DNA from: Nocardiopsis coralli
GTDB taxonomy: Bacteria > Actinomycetota > Actinomycetes > Streptosporangiales > Streptosporangiaceae
NCBI RefSeq assembly: GCF_014892575.1
Contig: NZ_JADBGI010000022.1
Span: 45,928 to 109,927, forward strand
Reading direction: 5' to 3'
Length of the DNA: 64,000 nt
Part shown: piece by piece, positions 8,115 to 16,140 of the stretch
Layout: the number at the start of each line of letters is the position of its first letter
Numbering within the stretch: the first letter of the stretch is position 1
The notes under the pieces: generated by a model
The model's input: the letters and a program-made list of their open reading frames with translations, nothing else
Databases searched by the model: none
Told to the model about the DNA's origin: nothing
Position numbers and translations under genes: made by a program

Positions 8115-9175
8115 CCGACCCGCGAGCGCGTTTCCTCCCCCTCGGAGCCCTCACCGCCGCCGTCCTGATGACCGCGGCCTGCGGCGGCACCACCATCGAC
8201 GACGCCCAGGACGAGGGCGCCGGCGGGCCCACCGGAACCGCCGACCCCGACGCGGAGATCCCCGAGGGCCTGGCCGTCGACTTCCTGCCCAAGCAGCTCA
8301 ACAACCCCTTCTTCGACCTGGTCAACGCCGGCGGTACCGAGGCCGTCGAGGAGCTCGGGGGAGAGGCCACCGAACGCGGCGCCACCGAGGCCACCGCCGA
8401 CTCCCAGGTGGAGTACATCAACGCCGCGGGCCAGGCCGGCAGCGACGTCATCGTCATCGCCGCCAACGACCCCGACGCGGTGTGTCCGGCCCTGAACGAG
8501 GCCCGTGACGGCGGCGCGGTCATCGTCGGTTACGACTCCGATGCCAACTGCACCGACGTGTTCGTCAACCAGTCCTCCAACGAGCTCATCGGCCGGGCCC
8601 TGGTGGACATGGTCGACGGGCAGCTCGACGGCGAGGGCGAGTTCGCGATCCTGTCGGCCACCCCCAACGCCACCAACCAGAACGCGTGGATCGAGGAGAT
8701 GGAGCAGATCCTCGACGACGAGCAGTACTCCGGCCTCGAGCTGGTCGACACGGTCTACGGCAACGACGACGACCTGGAGTCCTTCCAGGAGATGCAGGGC
8801 CTGGTGCAGTCCCACCCCGACCTGGACGCGGTCGTCTCGCCCACGACGGTCGGCCTGGCCGCGGCCTCGCGCTACGTCAGCGACTCGGAGTACCAGGGCG
8901 AGCTGGTCGTGACCGGTCTCGGTGAGCCGAGCCAGATGCAGGAGTTCGTGGAGGACGGCACCGTCGACGAGTTCGCGCTCTGGGACCCGCACGAGCTGGG
9001 TTACCTCGCCGGGTACACCGGTGCGGCGCTGCAGACCGGCCAGATCACCGGTGCGGAGGGCGAGACCTTCACCGCCGGCGACCTGGGCGAGTACACCTTC
9101 GAGACCGACGGCGAACTCGTCCTGGGCCCGCCCCTGGTCTTCGACGCCGACAACATCGACGACCACGACTTCTAG
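8111..9175 (+). CDS. rhaS: Rhamnose ABC transporter substrate-binding lipoprotein
   Basis: 354 residues. A lipoprotein signal peptide ends at LMTAAC with Cys24 as the lipidated residue, followed by an acidic linker. The mature part is a Peripla_BP_4 fold: LAVDFLPKQLNNPFFDLVNAGG, then QVEYINAAGQAGSDVIVIAANDPDAV (hinge and first lobe), DSDANCTDVFVNQ, and later DAVVSPTTVGLAAASRYV. It is very acidic, common for exported proteins of this group. It captures the sugar outside the membrane and delivers it to the RhaP/RhaQ channel. ATG at 8111 lies in the ATGA overlap with permease 2. Confidence 0.88.
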   Translation: MTDPRARFLPLGALTAAVLMTAACGGTTIDDAQDEGAGGPTGTADPDAEIPEGLAVDFLPKQLNNPFFDLVNAGGTEAVEELGGEATERGATEATADSQVEYINAAGQAGSDVIVIAANDPDAVCPALNEARDGGAVIVGYDSDANCTDVFVNQSSNELIGRALVDMVDGQLDGEGEFAILSATPNATNQNAWIEEMEQILDDEQYSGLELVDTVYGNDDDLESFQEMQGLVQSHPDLDAVVSPTTVGLAAASRYVSDSEYQGELVVTGLGEPSQMQEFVEDGTVDEFALWDPHELGYLAGYTGAALQTGQITGAEGETFTAGDLGEYTFETDGELVLGPPLVFDADNIDDHDF

Positions 9176-9181
9176 GGGGCC

Positions 9182-9514
9182 GTGTTGAGCACCGCGACCC
9201 AGCGGGTCTGTTTCGTCCTCAGGGTGCGCCCCGAGCGGCTGGCCGAGTACGAGGAGCGCCACGCGCGTGTGTGGCCGTCGATGCGCGAGGCCCTGACCGC
9301 CGCGGGCTGGCGCAACTACTCGCTGTTCAGCGACGGCCGCGGCACGGTGATCGGGTACCTGGAGACCGACGACTTCGACCGGGCCCGCGCCGCCATGGCC
9401 GAGACCGAGGTCAACGCGTTGTGGCAGGCCGAGATGGCGCCGCTCTTCGAACCCATGGAGGGCCGTGCCGACGAGGAGATGGTTCCGTTGACGGAGATCT
9501 TCCACCTGCACTGA
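9182..9514 (+). CDS. rhaM: L-rhamnose mutarotase
   Basis: 110 residues, matching RhaM/RhaU (about 104). It interconverts alpha and beta L-rhamnopyranose so that imported sugar reaches the isomerase in the right anomer. The motif AEYEERHARVWPSM contains Tyr23 and His27, matching the catalytic Tyr/His pair known in the E. coli enzyme. NYSLF and IGYLETDDF complete the dimeric ferredoxin-like fold. GTG at 9182 is 6 bases after the binding-protein stop, with AGGGGG between them. It is the last gene of the operon, closed by a strong hairpin. Confidence 0.93.
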   Translation: MLSTATQRVCFVLRVRPERLAEYEERHARVWPSMREALTAAGWRNYSLFSDGRGTVIGYLETDDFDRARAAMAETEVNALWQAEMAPLFEPMEGRADEEMVPLTEIFHLH

Positions 9515-9518
9515 ACCG

Positions 9519-9555
9519 GCGGCCCGGTGCGCCGACCCCCCGCGCACCGGGCCGC
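9519..9555 (+). terminator. Rho-independent-like hairpin after rhaM
   Basis: Perfect 14-bp inverted repeat GCGGCCCGGTGCGC (9519-9532) / GCGCACCGGGCCGC (9542-9555) with a 9-base C-rich loop, 5 bases after the stop. There is no T tract, which is usual in such high-GC genomes. Confidence 0.7.
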
Positions 9556-9945
9556 GGGCCTTCTGCGCGCCGGGCCGCGGGCCCCGGGACGGCGAGCTAC
9601 GGGCCCGGGCCCGGGTCCGTGTGTCGTGCGCCGCCGGGGCCAGGGCACCGACCTCGGCGCGTGCGGTCGCGGGGTCGAAGGGGTGGCTGCGGGGGTCGAT
9701 CTCGCTCCAACGGAGATCGTGGAGCCGCGGGGGTCCGTCGTGTCGGGGGTCCACGGGCCGAGCCTGCCGTACCCGCGGTACCGGCCTCAACCGGGTTCCG
9801 GCGCACGGGCGGTGGGGCACTGGGCGGTAAAGGCTGGTCAGCGGTTCCGTCAGGGGGTTCACAGGGGTCGGTGGTGCGCGCCTACGGTGGCCGGAGGGCG
9901 CCCCGCCGCGCCGTGGCGGGCCGCGCCGGAACCCGAGGGGGAAAC
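9556..9945. other. Intergenic stretch without a supported gene
   Basis: Very G/C-rich sequence between the rhaM terminator and the alcohol dehydrogenase gene. Short GGGCCGCGGGCC-type repeats occur at 9550-9585, echoing the terminator arm. I see no convincing coding frame, RNA or clear promoter. Confidence 0.5.
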
Positions 9946-10968
9946 ATGCGCGGTGTCGTGATGTACGGGCCCGGCGACGTGCGGGTCGAGGAACGCGAGG
10001 ACCCGAAGATCGAGGAACCCACCGACGCGGTCATCCGGGTCTCCGCGAGCTGCATCTGCGGGTCGGACCTGTGGCCCTACCGGGGGTTCGACCCCGCCGA
10101 CCACCAGGTGATGGGCCACGAATACGTCGGTGTGGTCGAAGAAGTGGGATCGGCGGTGCGGGAACTCGAGGTCGGCGACTTCGTCGTGGGTTCGTTCGTC
10201 ATCTCCGACAACACCTGCGAGATCTGCCGGGCCGGCTACCAGTCCAAGTGCGTGCACGGCACCTTCGTGGCCGAGAGCATCGGGACCCAGGCCGAGCGCG
10301 CCCGCATCCCCCACGCCGACGGGACCCTCGTGCGTACCCCGGAACACCCGGGGCCGGAGCTGATCCCCTCGCTGCTCGCCGCCTCCGACGTCCTGGGTAC
10401 CGGCTGGTTCGGCGCCGTCGCCGCCGACGCGGGCCCGGGCCGGACCGTCGCGGTGGTGGGCGACGGCGCGGTCGGGCTGATGGGGGTGCTGGCCGCGCGG
10501 GAGTTGGGGGCCGAACGCATCATCGCGATGTCGCGCCACGCGGACCGGCAGGAGCTGGCCCGCTTCTACGGGGCCACGGACATCGTCGAGGAGCGCGGGG
10601 AGGCCGGTGTCGAGAAGGTCCGCGAACTCACCGGCGGGCTCGGTGCGCACAGCGTCATCGAGGCGGTGGGCACCCAGGAGTCGATGATGCAGGCCATCGA
10701 CTCCGCACGGCCCGGCGGCCACATCGGGTACGTGGGTGTCTCGCACGACGTGGAGCTGCCGGGCGGGCCGTTGTTCTTCTCGACCGTGCACCTTCACGGA
10801 GGGCCGGCCCCGGTGCGGCGGTTCCTGCCCGACCTCGTTCGGCGGATCTGGGACCGCGAGATCGACCCCGGGAGGGTGTTCGACCTGAGCCTGCCGCTGG
10901 AAGAGGCGGCGGAGGGGTACGCGGCGATGGACGAGCGCCGGTCGATCAAGGCGTTCCTGACGTTGTGA
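9946..10968 (+). CDS. Zinc-dependent alcohol dehydrogenase (MDR superfamily)
   Basis: 340 residues. The GroES-like N-terminal domain has SCICGSD with catalytic-zinc Cys38, and GHEYVG with His58/Glu59. The NAD(P)-binding Rossmann domain has VAVVGDGAVGLMGVLAARELG at about residues 163-183. ADRQELARFYGATDIV and GAHSVIEAVGTQESM follow as in threonine/glutathione-independent-formaldehyde-type dehydrogenases. The structural zinc lobe reads DNTCEIC-x7-C: three cysteines, with Asp where the first usually stands. ATG at 9946 is chosen because it begins the normal MDR N-terminus and follows GAGGGGGAAAC. The substrate is unknown; the next genes (SDR, amidohydrolase) hint at catabolism of a small nitrogen or alcohol compound. 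Confidence 0.85.
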   Translation: MRGVVMYGPGDVRVEEREDPKIEEPTDAVIRVSASCICGSDLWPYRGFDPADHQVMGHEYVGVVEEVGSAVRELEVGDFVVGSFVISDNTCEICRAGYQSKCVHGTFVAESIGTQAERARIPHADGTLVRTPEHPGPELIPSLLAASDVLGTGWFGAVAADAGPGRTVAVVGDGAVGLMGVLAARELGAERIIAMSRHADRQELARFYGATDIVEERGEAGVEKVRELTGGLGAHSVIEAVGTQESMMQAIDSARPGGHIGYVGVSHDVELPGGPLFFSTVHLHGGPAPVRRFLPDLVRRIWDREIDPGRVFDLSLPLEEAAEGYAAMDERRSIKAFLTL

Positions 10969-11052
10969 CCCACCGGTGCGCTGATCGGGCAGGTTCTACC
11001 CCGGTGCGCTCGGTGGGCGGGGTTGCACCGCTCATGAAGCAAGGTGGCATTG

Positions 11053-11099
11053 AGGGGCATAGTGTTGCTCTCCGGAGGGGCATCATGATCGGTGCCCCT
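11053..11099 (+). promoter_or_regulatory. AGGGGCA repeats upstream of the SDR gene
   Basis: AGGGGCAT occurs at 11053-11060 and 11076-11083. The second copy forms a 7-bp dyad with TGCCCCT at 11093-11099 (10-bp spacer). This lies in the 309-bp gap before the SDR gene and could be an operator; no regulator gene is adjacent. The remainder of 10969-11277 shows no supported gene. Confidence 0.4.
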
Positions 11100-11277
11100 G
11101 ATCAGTCCTCTTTGTCGGAATTCGCCTGCGTCGTCGTCGATGGTCGCAGCATCGTCTCGCCATCGACCGACGTTCCCGATGGTTTCGCCGAGGCCTGCAC
11201 GTGTGTCTTGCCCGCACTGCGTGAGAGGCGCCGCGCCGGTGCACACGCTTGCATGGCCAGGCTGGAAAGAAGATGCC

Positions 11278-12021
11278 ATGCAGCTCGAAGGGCAGATCGT
11301 CATCGTCACGGGAGGTGCCGCCGGGATCGGTGGTGCGGTATCACGTGTCCTCGCCCGGCGTGGAGCCAAGGTCGTCGCGGTCGACGTCGATGCGGAGGCC
11401 GGGGCGGAGCTCGAGGCCGAACACGGCAGCGACGTGGCGTTCATCCAGGCAGACGTCGGACTTCAGGAGAGCGCAGAGCTCGCGGTCCGCACGGCGGTCG
11501 AGCGCTTCGGCGCACTGACGGGCCTGGTCAACAACGCGCACGCCTCGCGGCAGGCGCCTTTTCTCGAACTCACGCAGGAGATGTGGGACCTGTCGTTCTC
11601 GACCGGTTTCATCGCGACGCGCAACTTCATGCTCGCGGCCCACCCGCACCTGTCCGGGTCCGGCGGATCGATCGTGAACTTCGGCTCGGGGGCAGGGATC
11701 TCCGGACAACCGACACAGGCGGCCTATGCAGCCGCGAAGGAGGCCATCCGCGGTCTCTCGCGCGTGGTCGCCAACGAGTGGGCCGGCGACGGCATCCGTG
11801 TGAACGTGGTGTCCCCGATGGCCAAGACCGAGGGCGTCGAGGCGTGGAGCAAGGCGTACCCGGAGCTATACCAGGAGTCGCTCAAGGGCGTGCCGCTCGG
11901 CCGCTTCGGTGACCCGGAGACCGACGTCGCGCCGATCGTGGCGTTCCTGCTCTCGGACGACTCCAAGTACATGACCGGCCAGACCCTCATGGCCGACGGC
12001 GGCAGGATCAAGATGTACTGA
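11278..12021 (+). CDS. Short-chain dehydrogenase/reductase (classical SDR)
   Basis: 247 residues, classical SDR length. NAD(P) motif TGGAAGIG at residues 11-18, Asp at the end of the second strand (VVAVDVDAE, suggesting NAD preference), NNAH near 85-88, catalytic Ser137, and Tyr150-x3-Lys154 in YAAAK. It ends MTGQTLMADGG, the usual SDR tail. ATG at 11278 is preceded by GGAAAGAAG. An upstream in-frame ATG at 11092 would add 62 residues that look unlike any SDR, so it is rejected. The gene converges on the amidohydrolase gene with a hairpin between them. The substrate is not predictable. Confidence 0.87.
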   Translation: MQLEGQIVIVTGGAAGIGGAVSRVLARRGAKVVAVDVDAEAGAELEAEHGSDVAFIQADVGLQESAELAVRTAVERFGALTGLVNNAHASRQAPFLELTQEMWDLSFSTGFIATRNFMLAAHPHLSGSGGSIVNFGSGAGISGQPTQAAYAAAKEAIRGLSRVVANEWAGDGIRVNVVSPMAKTEGVEAWSKAYPELYQESLKGVPLGRFGDPETDVAPIVAFLLSDDSKYMTGQTLMADGGRIKMY

Positions 12022-12033
12022 GCACGGCAGAAG

Positions 12034-12068
12034 GAGGGGCGCCCTCGGAACGAGCCCGGGGCCCCCTC
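12034..12068. terminator. Bidirectional hairpin between SDR and amidohydrolase genes
   Basis: GAGGGGC (12034-12040) pairs with GCCCCCTC ending at 12068. An inner CTCG-GAA-CGAG hairpin lies within, positioned between two convergent genes. Confidence 0.5.
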
Positions 12069-12083
12069 ACGAAGTCCGGTGGC

Positions 12084-13535
12084 TCAGCCGCCGTGCGTCG
12101 ACGCGCTCTTGTAGTCCGTGTAGGAGTACGGGTTGTCGAGGATCTTCGTCTCGGGGATGTCGGGGTTCATGCCCTTGGCCCACTCCTCGTCGCCGAGCTT
12201 GTCGCGCAGGTGGTCGATGGTCGACTCCACGTTCCGGCGGATCGTGGCCAGGTCGGTGTCGACCAGGCGGTGCTCGTGCTTGACCACACGCCCGTCCACC
12301 ATGACCGTGTGCACGTCGCCGCGCTGGGCCTGGAAGACCACGTGGCCGTACGGGTTCAGCATCGGGAACGAGACCGGGGAGTGGTCGTTCTTGATGAGTA
12401 CCAGGTCGGCCTTGGCGCCGGGGCTGATCCGGCCGAGGTCGTCGCCGCGGCCGAGCGCGGCGGCGCCGCCGCGGGTCGCCCACTCCACGACCTGGTCCGC
12501 GCGCAGCGACGCGTGCGTGACGGTCTCGCCGCGCGACTGCGCCTCCAGGTGCTCGCGGGAGCGGTCGGCGCCCAGGGTGGAGCGCATCGCGGAGAACAGG
12601 TCACCGCTCCACCAGGCACTCGTGTCCATCGACAGCGACACCGGGATGCCGTGCTCGCGCAGCTTCCACGTGGGCGGGTACCCCTGGCCGGCGCTCTGCT
12701 CGCTCTCGGTGGAGACCGAGGCGCTGCCGCCGGTCGCGGCGATGCGGTGGTAGGAGTCGGTCGACAGCGACGCCGCGTGCACGTAGACGGTCTCGGGTGT
12801 CATGAACCCGTGCTCGTGCATGAGCCGGATCGAGTCGTCGCCGGTCGCGCCCCACACACCCGCGTGGGTGGTCACCGGCAGGCCGAGCTCGCGGGCGGCT
12901 TCGAAGGCGGGCTTCTCGGGGAACTCCGGGTCGCCGGTGACGTCGAAGGCGATCTGGATGTCGAGCATGTCCCGGTCGCCGTCGAAACGGCGGCGCACGA
13001 AGTCGCGGAAGGCCGGGTCGGTCGCCCACTCGCCCGGCTGGGCCTGGATGTTTCCGTAGGCCAGCACGTGCCGGCCCGGTACCGACTCGAGGGCGTCGGC
13101 GGCCGCGTCGGCGTGGTCGACCGTCTGCAGACCGTGCGACCAGTCCACGACGGTGGTGACGCCGGCCTCGAGGGCCTCGACGGCGGCGAGGGCGTTGCCG
13201 GCGTGGATGTCCTCGGGGCGGAAGAGCTTGCCGCCCTCCATGTAGTACCAGACGAAGTACTGGGTGAGGGTCCAGTCGGCCCCGTACCCGCGCATCGCGG
13301 TCTGCCACATGTGGCGGTGGGTGTCGATCATGCCCGGCATGACGATGCCGTCGGTCGCGTCGATGACGGCGGCACCGTCGGGAACGTCCAGGTCGCGGCC
13401 GATCGCCACGACACGGTCGTCGACGACGAGGACGTCGGTCTGGGGGAGGACGGTGCGGGCGTCGTCCATGGGCAGCACCGTGCCACCGCGCAGGACGACG
13501 GGGCGTCCGCGCTCGAACCGGCTGTTCTCGCTCAT
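12084..13535 (-). CDS. Amidohydrolase / chlorohydrolase-like metal-dependent deaminase (TrzA/AtzB/SsnA group)
   Basis: 483 residues. The metal-binding DTHRHMWQ motif has His73-x-His75. A later THAGVWG supplies the third His, VYVHAASLS the fourth, and SLSMDTSAWWSGDLF the catalytic-metal Asp region. The C-terminal ISPGAKADLVLIK closes the composite beta-domain. This pattern fits cytosine/guanine/triazine-type amidohydrolases acting on cyclic amidines or aryl halides. ATG at 13535 (MSENSRF) is chosen over an upstream ATG at 13613 because AGGAG precedes it and the extra 26 residues do not resemble the family. It is transcribed toward the SDR gene. The exact substrate is unknown. Confidence 0.8.
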   Translation of the reverse strand: MSENSRFERGRPVVLRGGTVLPMDDARTVLPQTDVLVVDDRVVAIGRDLDVPDGAAVIDATDGIVMPGMIDTHRHMWQTAMRGYGADWTLTQYFVWYYMEGGKLFRPEDIHAGNALAAVEALEAGVTTVVDWSHGLQTVDHADAAADALESVPGRHVLAYGNIQAQPGEWATDPAFRDFVRRRFDGDRDMLDIQIAFDVTGDPEFPEKPAFEAARELGLPVTTHAGVWGATGDDSIRLMHEHGFMTPETVYVHAASLSTDSYHRIAATGGSASVSTESEQSAGQGYPPTWKLREHGIPVSLSMDTSAWWSGDLFSAMRSTLGADRSREHLEAQSRGETVTHASLRADQVVEWATRGGAAALGRGDDLGRISPGAKADLVLIKNDHSPVSFPMLNPYGHVVFQAQRGDVHTVMVDGRVVKHEHRLVDTDLATIRRNVESTIDHLRDKLGDEEWAKGMNPDIPETKILDNPYSYTDYKSASTHGG

Positions 13536-13588
13536 CCTGGGGGAACTCCTCGGGTGGTTGTGTACAGCGTCGGACAGTTCGTCCATTT

Positions 13589-13614
13589 GTTGAACATATG
13601 CGCTGTTTTTCAAC
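13589..13614. promoter_or_regulatory. AT-rich inverted repeat upstream of the amidohydrolase gene
   Basis: GTTGAA (13589-13594) and TTCAAC (13609-13614) form a 6-bp dyad separated by 14 bases, in an AT-rich patch unusual for this genome. It lies 54 bp before the amidohydrolase start and is a plausible operator or promoter zone. No clear -35/-10 pair could be fixed. Confidence 0.4.
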
Positions 13615-13911
13615 CTCTGTTGCCCGGCGGGCCACTGTCAACCACGGTGGCCACGGGGATTCCGATGCCCTTGGTGCACACGAGCCCCCTGTGGAGGGCG
13701 ATCCCGGCGCACACGCATGGTGCGCCCGCGGGGGAGTTCCCGACCGCGGCCGCGACCTGTGTGGTGATCCTCGCCCGCTCCACCGCGGGAACCCCGGGCA
13801 CACCCCGCATCCGGGCCCGCCCGGCCCGCGCTCCCGATGTCCGATCACCGCTGCGGATGCGATAGAGTCAACCCGTCGGCGGCGCCGGAAACGGTGCCAG
13901 CGCGGCCATCA

Positions 13912-13985
<74 letters not shown>

Positions 13986-14006
13986 CAGAAGAACAGCAGG
14001 TCATCG

Positions 14007-14034
14007 AAGGGTCCACCATCCGGTGGGCCCTTTT
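14007..14034 (+). terminator. Terminator of tRNA-Pro
   Basis: Hairpin AGGGTCCACC - ATCC - GGTGGGCCCT followed by TTTT, a classic intrinsic terminator about 25 bases after the tRNA. Confidence 0.85.
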
Positions 14035-14106
14035 CTGCTACCCCGGTGGGGTAGAGGTGGGGTGAACCCGCGCCGCCCTCTACTCGCGCACGCCCCGACC
14101 CTCGGG

Positions 14107-16140
14107 CTACCCGTGCGGCAGGTCCCACGCGCAGCGGAAACCGACGGTCGCGCCCCGCGCCTGGCCCAGCCCGAGGAGCAGGAGCTTGACGGAGTACTCG
14201 GGGGAGCGGCGCCCGCCCTCGACGTACCACTGCGCACCCTCGGCCACGTGGTCGCTGCCGCCCTTGAGCATGGCGAAACGGGTCCGGCCGTCGCTGTGCT
14301 CGCTCTCGGTCCAGTTCCACACTGCGGGTTCGCCCCGGCGCAGCCCGCCCTGTTCCCCCGCGAGCTGCCACTCGTCCTCCGTGGGCAGGCGCCCGCCCCG
14401 CCAGGCGCAGTAGGCGCGGGCGTCGCCGAGGTCGACGAAGGTGACGGGCTCGCCCCGTGTCTCCGGTGCGGGTCGGCCGTCGCTCCAGTGCGCGAGGAAC
14501 CGGTGTGCCGGCGCCGGGGCGTACCCGGTCTCGTCCAGGAACGCGGCGAATTCGGCGTTGGTCACCTCGTGCGCGGAGACCGCCACCGGGCAGGTGAGTT
14601 CCCCGTCCCTTTGGAGGGTGCGCGGGTCGTGCAGGCGCGGCGGCAGCGGCTTCCACTCGTCGACGTAGGGCGCCCCCTGGTACATGCCGGTCTCCCGGGC
14701 CCGGTATCGCACGGTCAGCACGTAGGGCCCGGCCGGCACGACGACGGCGTCCGGATCCGGGACGTGGGAACCGCGCGGCCCGGCAGGTGAAGGCTCCACC
14801 CGGCGGGCCAGGCGGTGCGGGAAACGCGCGTCGGGCTCGTGCGGGAGCCGCGCGAGCTCCTCCAGCAGCCCCGGGAGCCACGCCGGTTCGGGCACACCCT
14901 CGGCCACGTGCAGGAGAGCGGCCACGCCCCGGCCGGGCACCCTCGTGTGTCCGGCCCCGGACAGGCGTCCGCCGCCGGTGAGGTCGAACAGCGCCCCGCC
15001 CGGGCCCGCCCCCTCCGGGATCACGGGGCCGGTGTGGTCGTGCTCGCCCCGGTTGACGAGGGTCCACAGCGTGAGCCCGTCCAGCTCCCACCGCGAGGCG
15101 TACACGCCCGCCCGCTCGGCCCCGGCCGACAGCTCAGCGAGCGGGGTCCATTCCCCCTCCGACAGCAGCTCGTCCGCGGCCCTTTGCACGGCCGACATGC
15201 GGCTGAGGGTCGCGGCATCGCGGCGGGACCAGCCCACCCAGACCCCGAAGACGACCTCCCAGACCATGACACCCACGCCGTTGAGCCACGCCGACTGGAG
15301 CTCCTCGGTGTGATCGCGGTGCCACCGGCGCACGTGGTGCTGCATGTGGCGCCGCTCGTACCAGTGCGCGCGCAGCACACCCGGGACGGGGGAGTCGGCG
15401 AAGAACTGGGCCCAGGACAGCGCGTGGTCCTCGATCTGCTCGACCGGCAGCTTGGACTCACCCTCGAGCACGATCCCCGGGCGGGCGGCGTTCAGGCGCT
15501 CCACCAGCCCCGGGTCGGCCTTCTTCAGGGTGTCCAGGAAGACGCCGTCGGCCCCGAGGTCGGCCACGAGCGCCGCGAGTTCGGTGCCGTCGTCCTCCCC
15601 TCGGCGTGTGCCCACGTCCCAGGGGTTGTAGTCGACGAACACGCCCACCCCGGCCGCGTGCAGCGCCGCGACCAGGCCGTCGGGCCCGGCCAGGCCCGGC
15701 ACGTTCCGGTAGAGGTCCCACTGGTTGCGGTCGTCGAGGCCGATCACCGGATAGGCGTGCCAGAGCACCACGGCGTCCAGCCCGCCGAACCGCTCACGTG
15801 CATCGGCCAGGAACCGTTCGGGGGTGAAGCGGTGCTCCTCGAACGAGTAGAGGAGCTCGTCCCACAGCCACACCTGGGCCACCGTCCGGCAGCGCGCCGC
15901 CCACGCCGCCCCCGGGTGCCTGTACGCCGAACCGTCGTAGCGGTGCCGCGCGCGGGCGTCCTCGCGCCAGGCGTGCAGGCGTGCGCGCCACGCGGGACGG
16001 TCGGCGGGCCGTTCGGGGCCCGCCAGGATCTTGGCGTCGTCCAGCTCGGCGAGCCGCTCCGAGGACGGGCCCTCCTCCAGCGGCACCTCGGTGGGACGGT
16101 CGATGGGGCGCGGGACGAGCGGGTCGAACGGGGAGTTCAT
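14107..16140 (-). CDS. TIM-barrel glycoside-hydrolase-like protein fused to a SUMF1 (formylglycine-enzyme-like) domain
   Basis: 677 residues. Residues about 85-380 look like a beta/alpha-barrel carbohydrate enzyme: VAQVWLWDELLYSFEEHRFTP, LDAVVLWHAYPVIG, VGVFVDYNPWDVG, LGADGVFLDTLKKADPG with a possible catalytic Asp, and GIVLEGESK with a possible catalytic Glu. Residues about 465-677 match SUMF1/FGE-sulfatase: SAHEVTNAEFAAFLDETGY, PVTFVDLGDARAYCAW, GGRLPTEDEWQLA, and a terminal GFRCAW. The two catalytic cysteines of true formylglycine-generating enzymes are not visible in their expected place before GFRC, so sulfatase activation is unlikely. It is the last gene of a sugar ABC operon and overlaps the ADP-ribosylglycohydrolase gene by 4 bp. 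There is no signal peptide, so a cytoplasmic role on imported glycans is likely. Confidence 0.65.
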   Translation of the reverse strand: MNSPFDPLVPRPIDRPTEVPLEEGPSSERLAELDDAKILAGPERPADRPAWRARLHAWREDARARHRYDGSAYRHPGAAWAARCRTVAQVWLWDELLYSFEEHRFTPERFLADARERFGGLDAVVLWHAYPVIGLDDRNQWDLYRNVPGLAGPDGLVAALHAAGVGVFVDYNPWDVGTRRGEDDGTELAALVADLGADGVFLDTLKKADPGLVERLNAARPGIVLEGESKLPVEQIEDHALSWAQFFADSPVPGVLRAHWYERRHMQHHVRRWHRDHTEELQSAWLNGVGVMVWEVVFGVWVGWSRRDAATLSRMSAVQRAADELLSEGEWTPLAELSAGAERAGVYASRWELDGLTLWTLVNRGEHDHTGPVIPEGAGPGGALFDLTGGGRLSGAGHTRVPGRGVAALLHVAEGVPEPAWLPGLLEELARLPHEPDARFPHRLARRVEPSPAGPRGSHVPDPDAVVVPAGPYVLTVRYRARETGMYQGAPYVDEWKPLPPRLHDPRTLQRDGELTCPVAVSAHEVTNAEFAAFLDETGYAPAPAHRFLAHWSDGRPAPETRGEPVTFVDLGDARAYCAWRGGRLPTEDEWQLAGEQGGLRRGEPAVWNWTESEHSDGRTRFAMLKGGSDHVAEGAQWYVEGGRRSPEYSVKLLLLGLGQARGATVGFRCAWDLPHG

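Noticed and set aside
13536..13613. Upstream start for the amidohydrolase (26 extra residues)
   Set aside because: The extension covers the AT-rich dyad and resembles promoter DNA; the inner ATG at 13535 has an AGGAG site and a normal family N-terminus.
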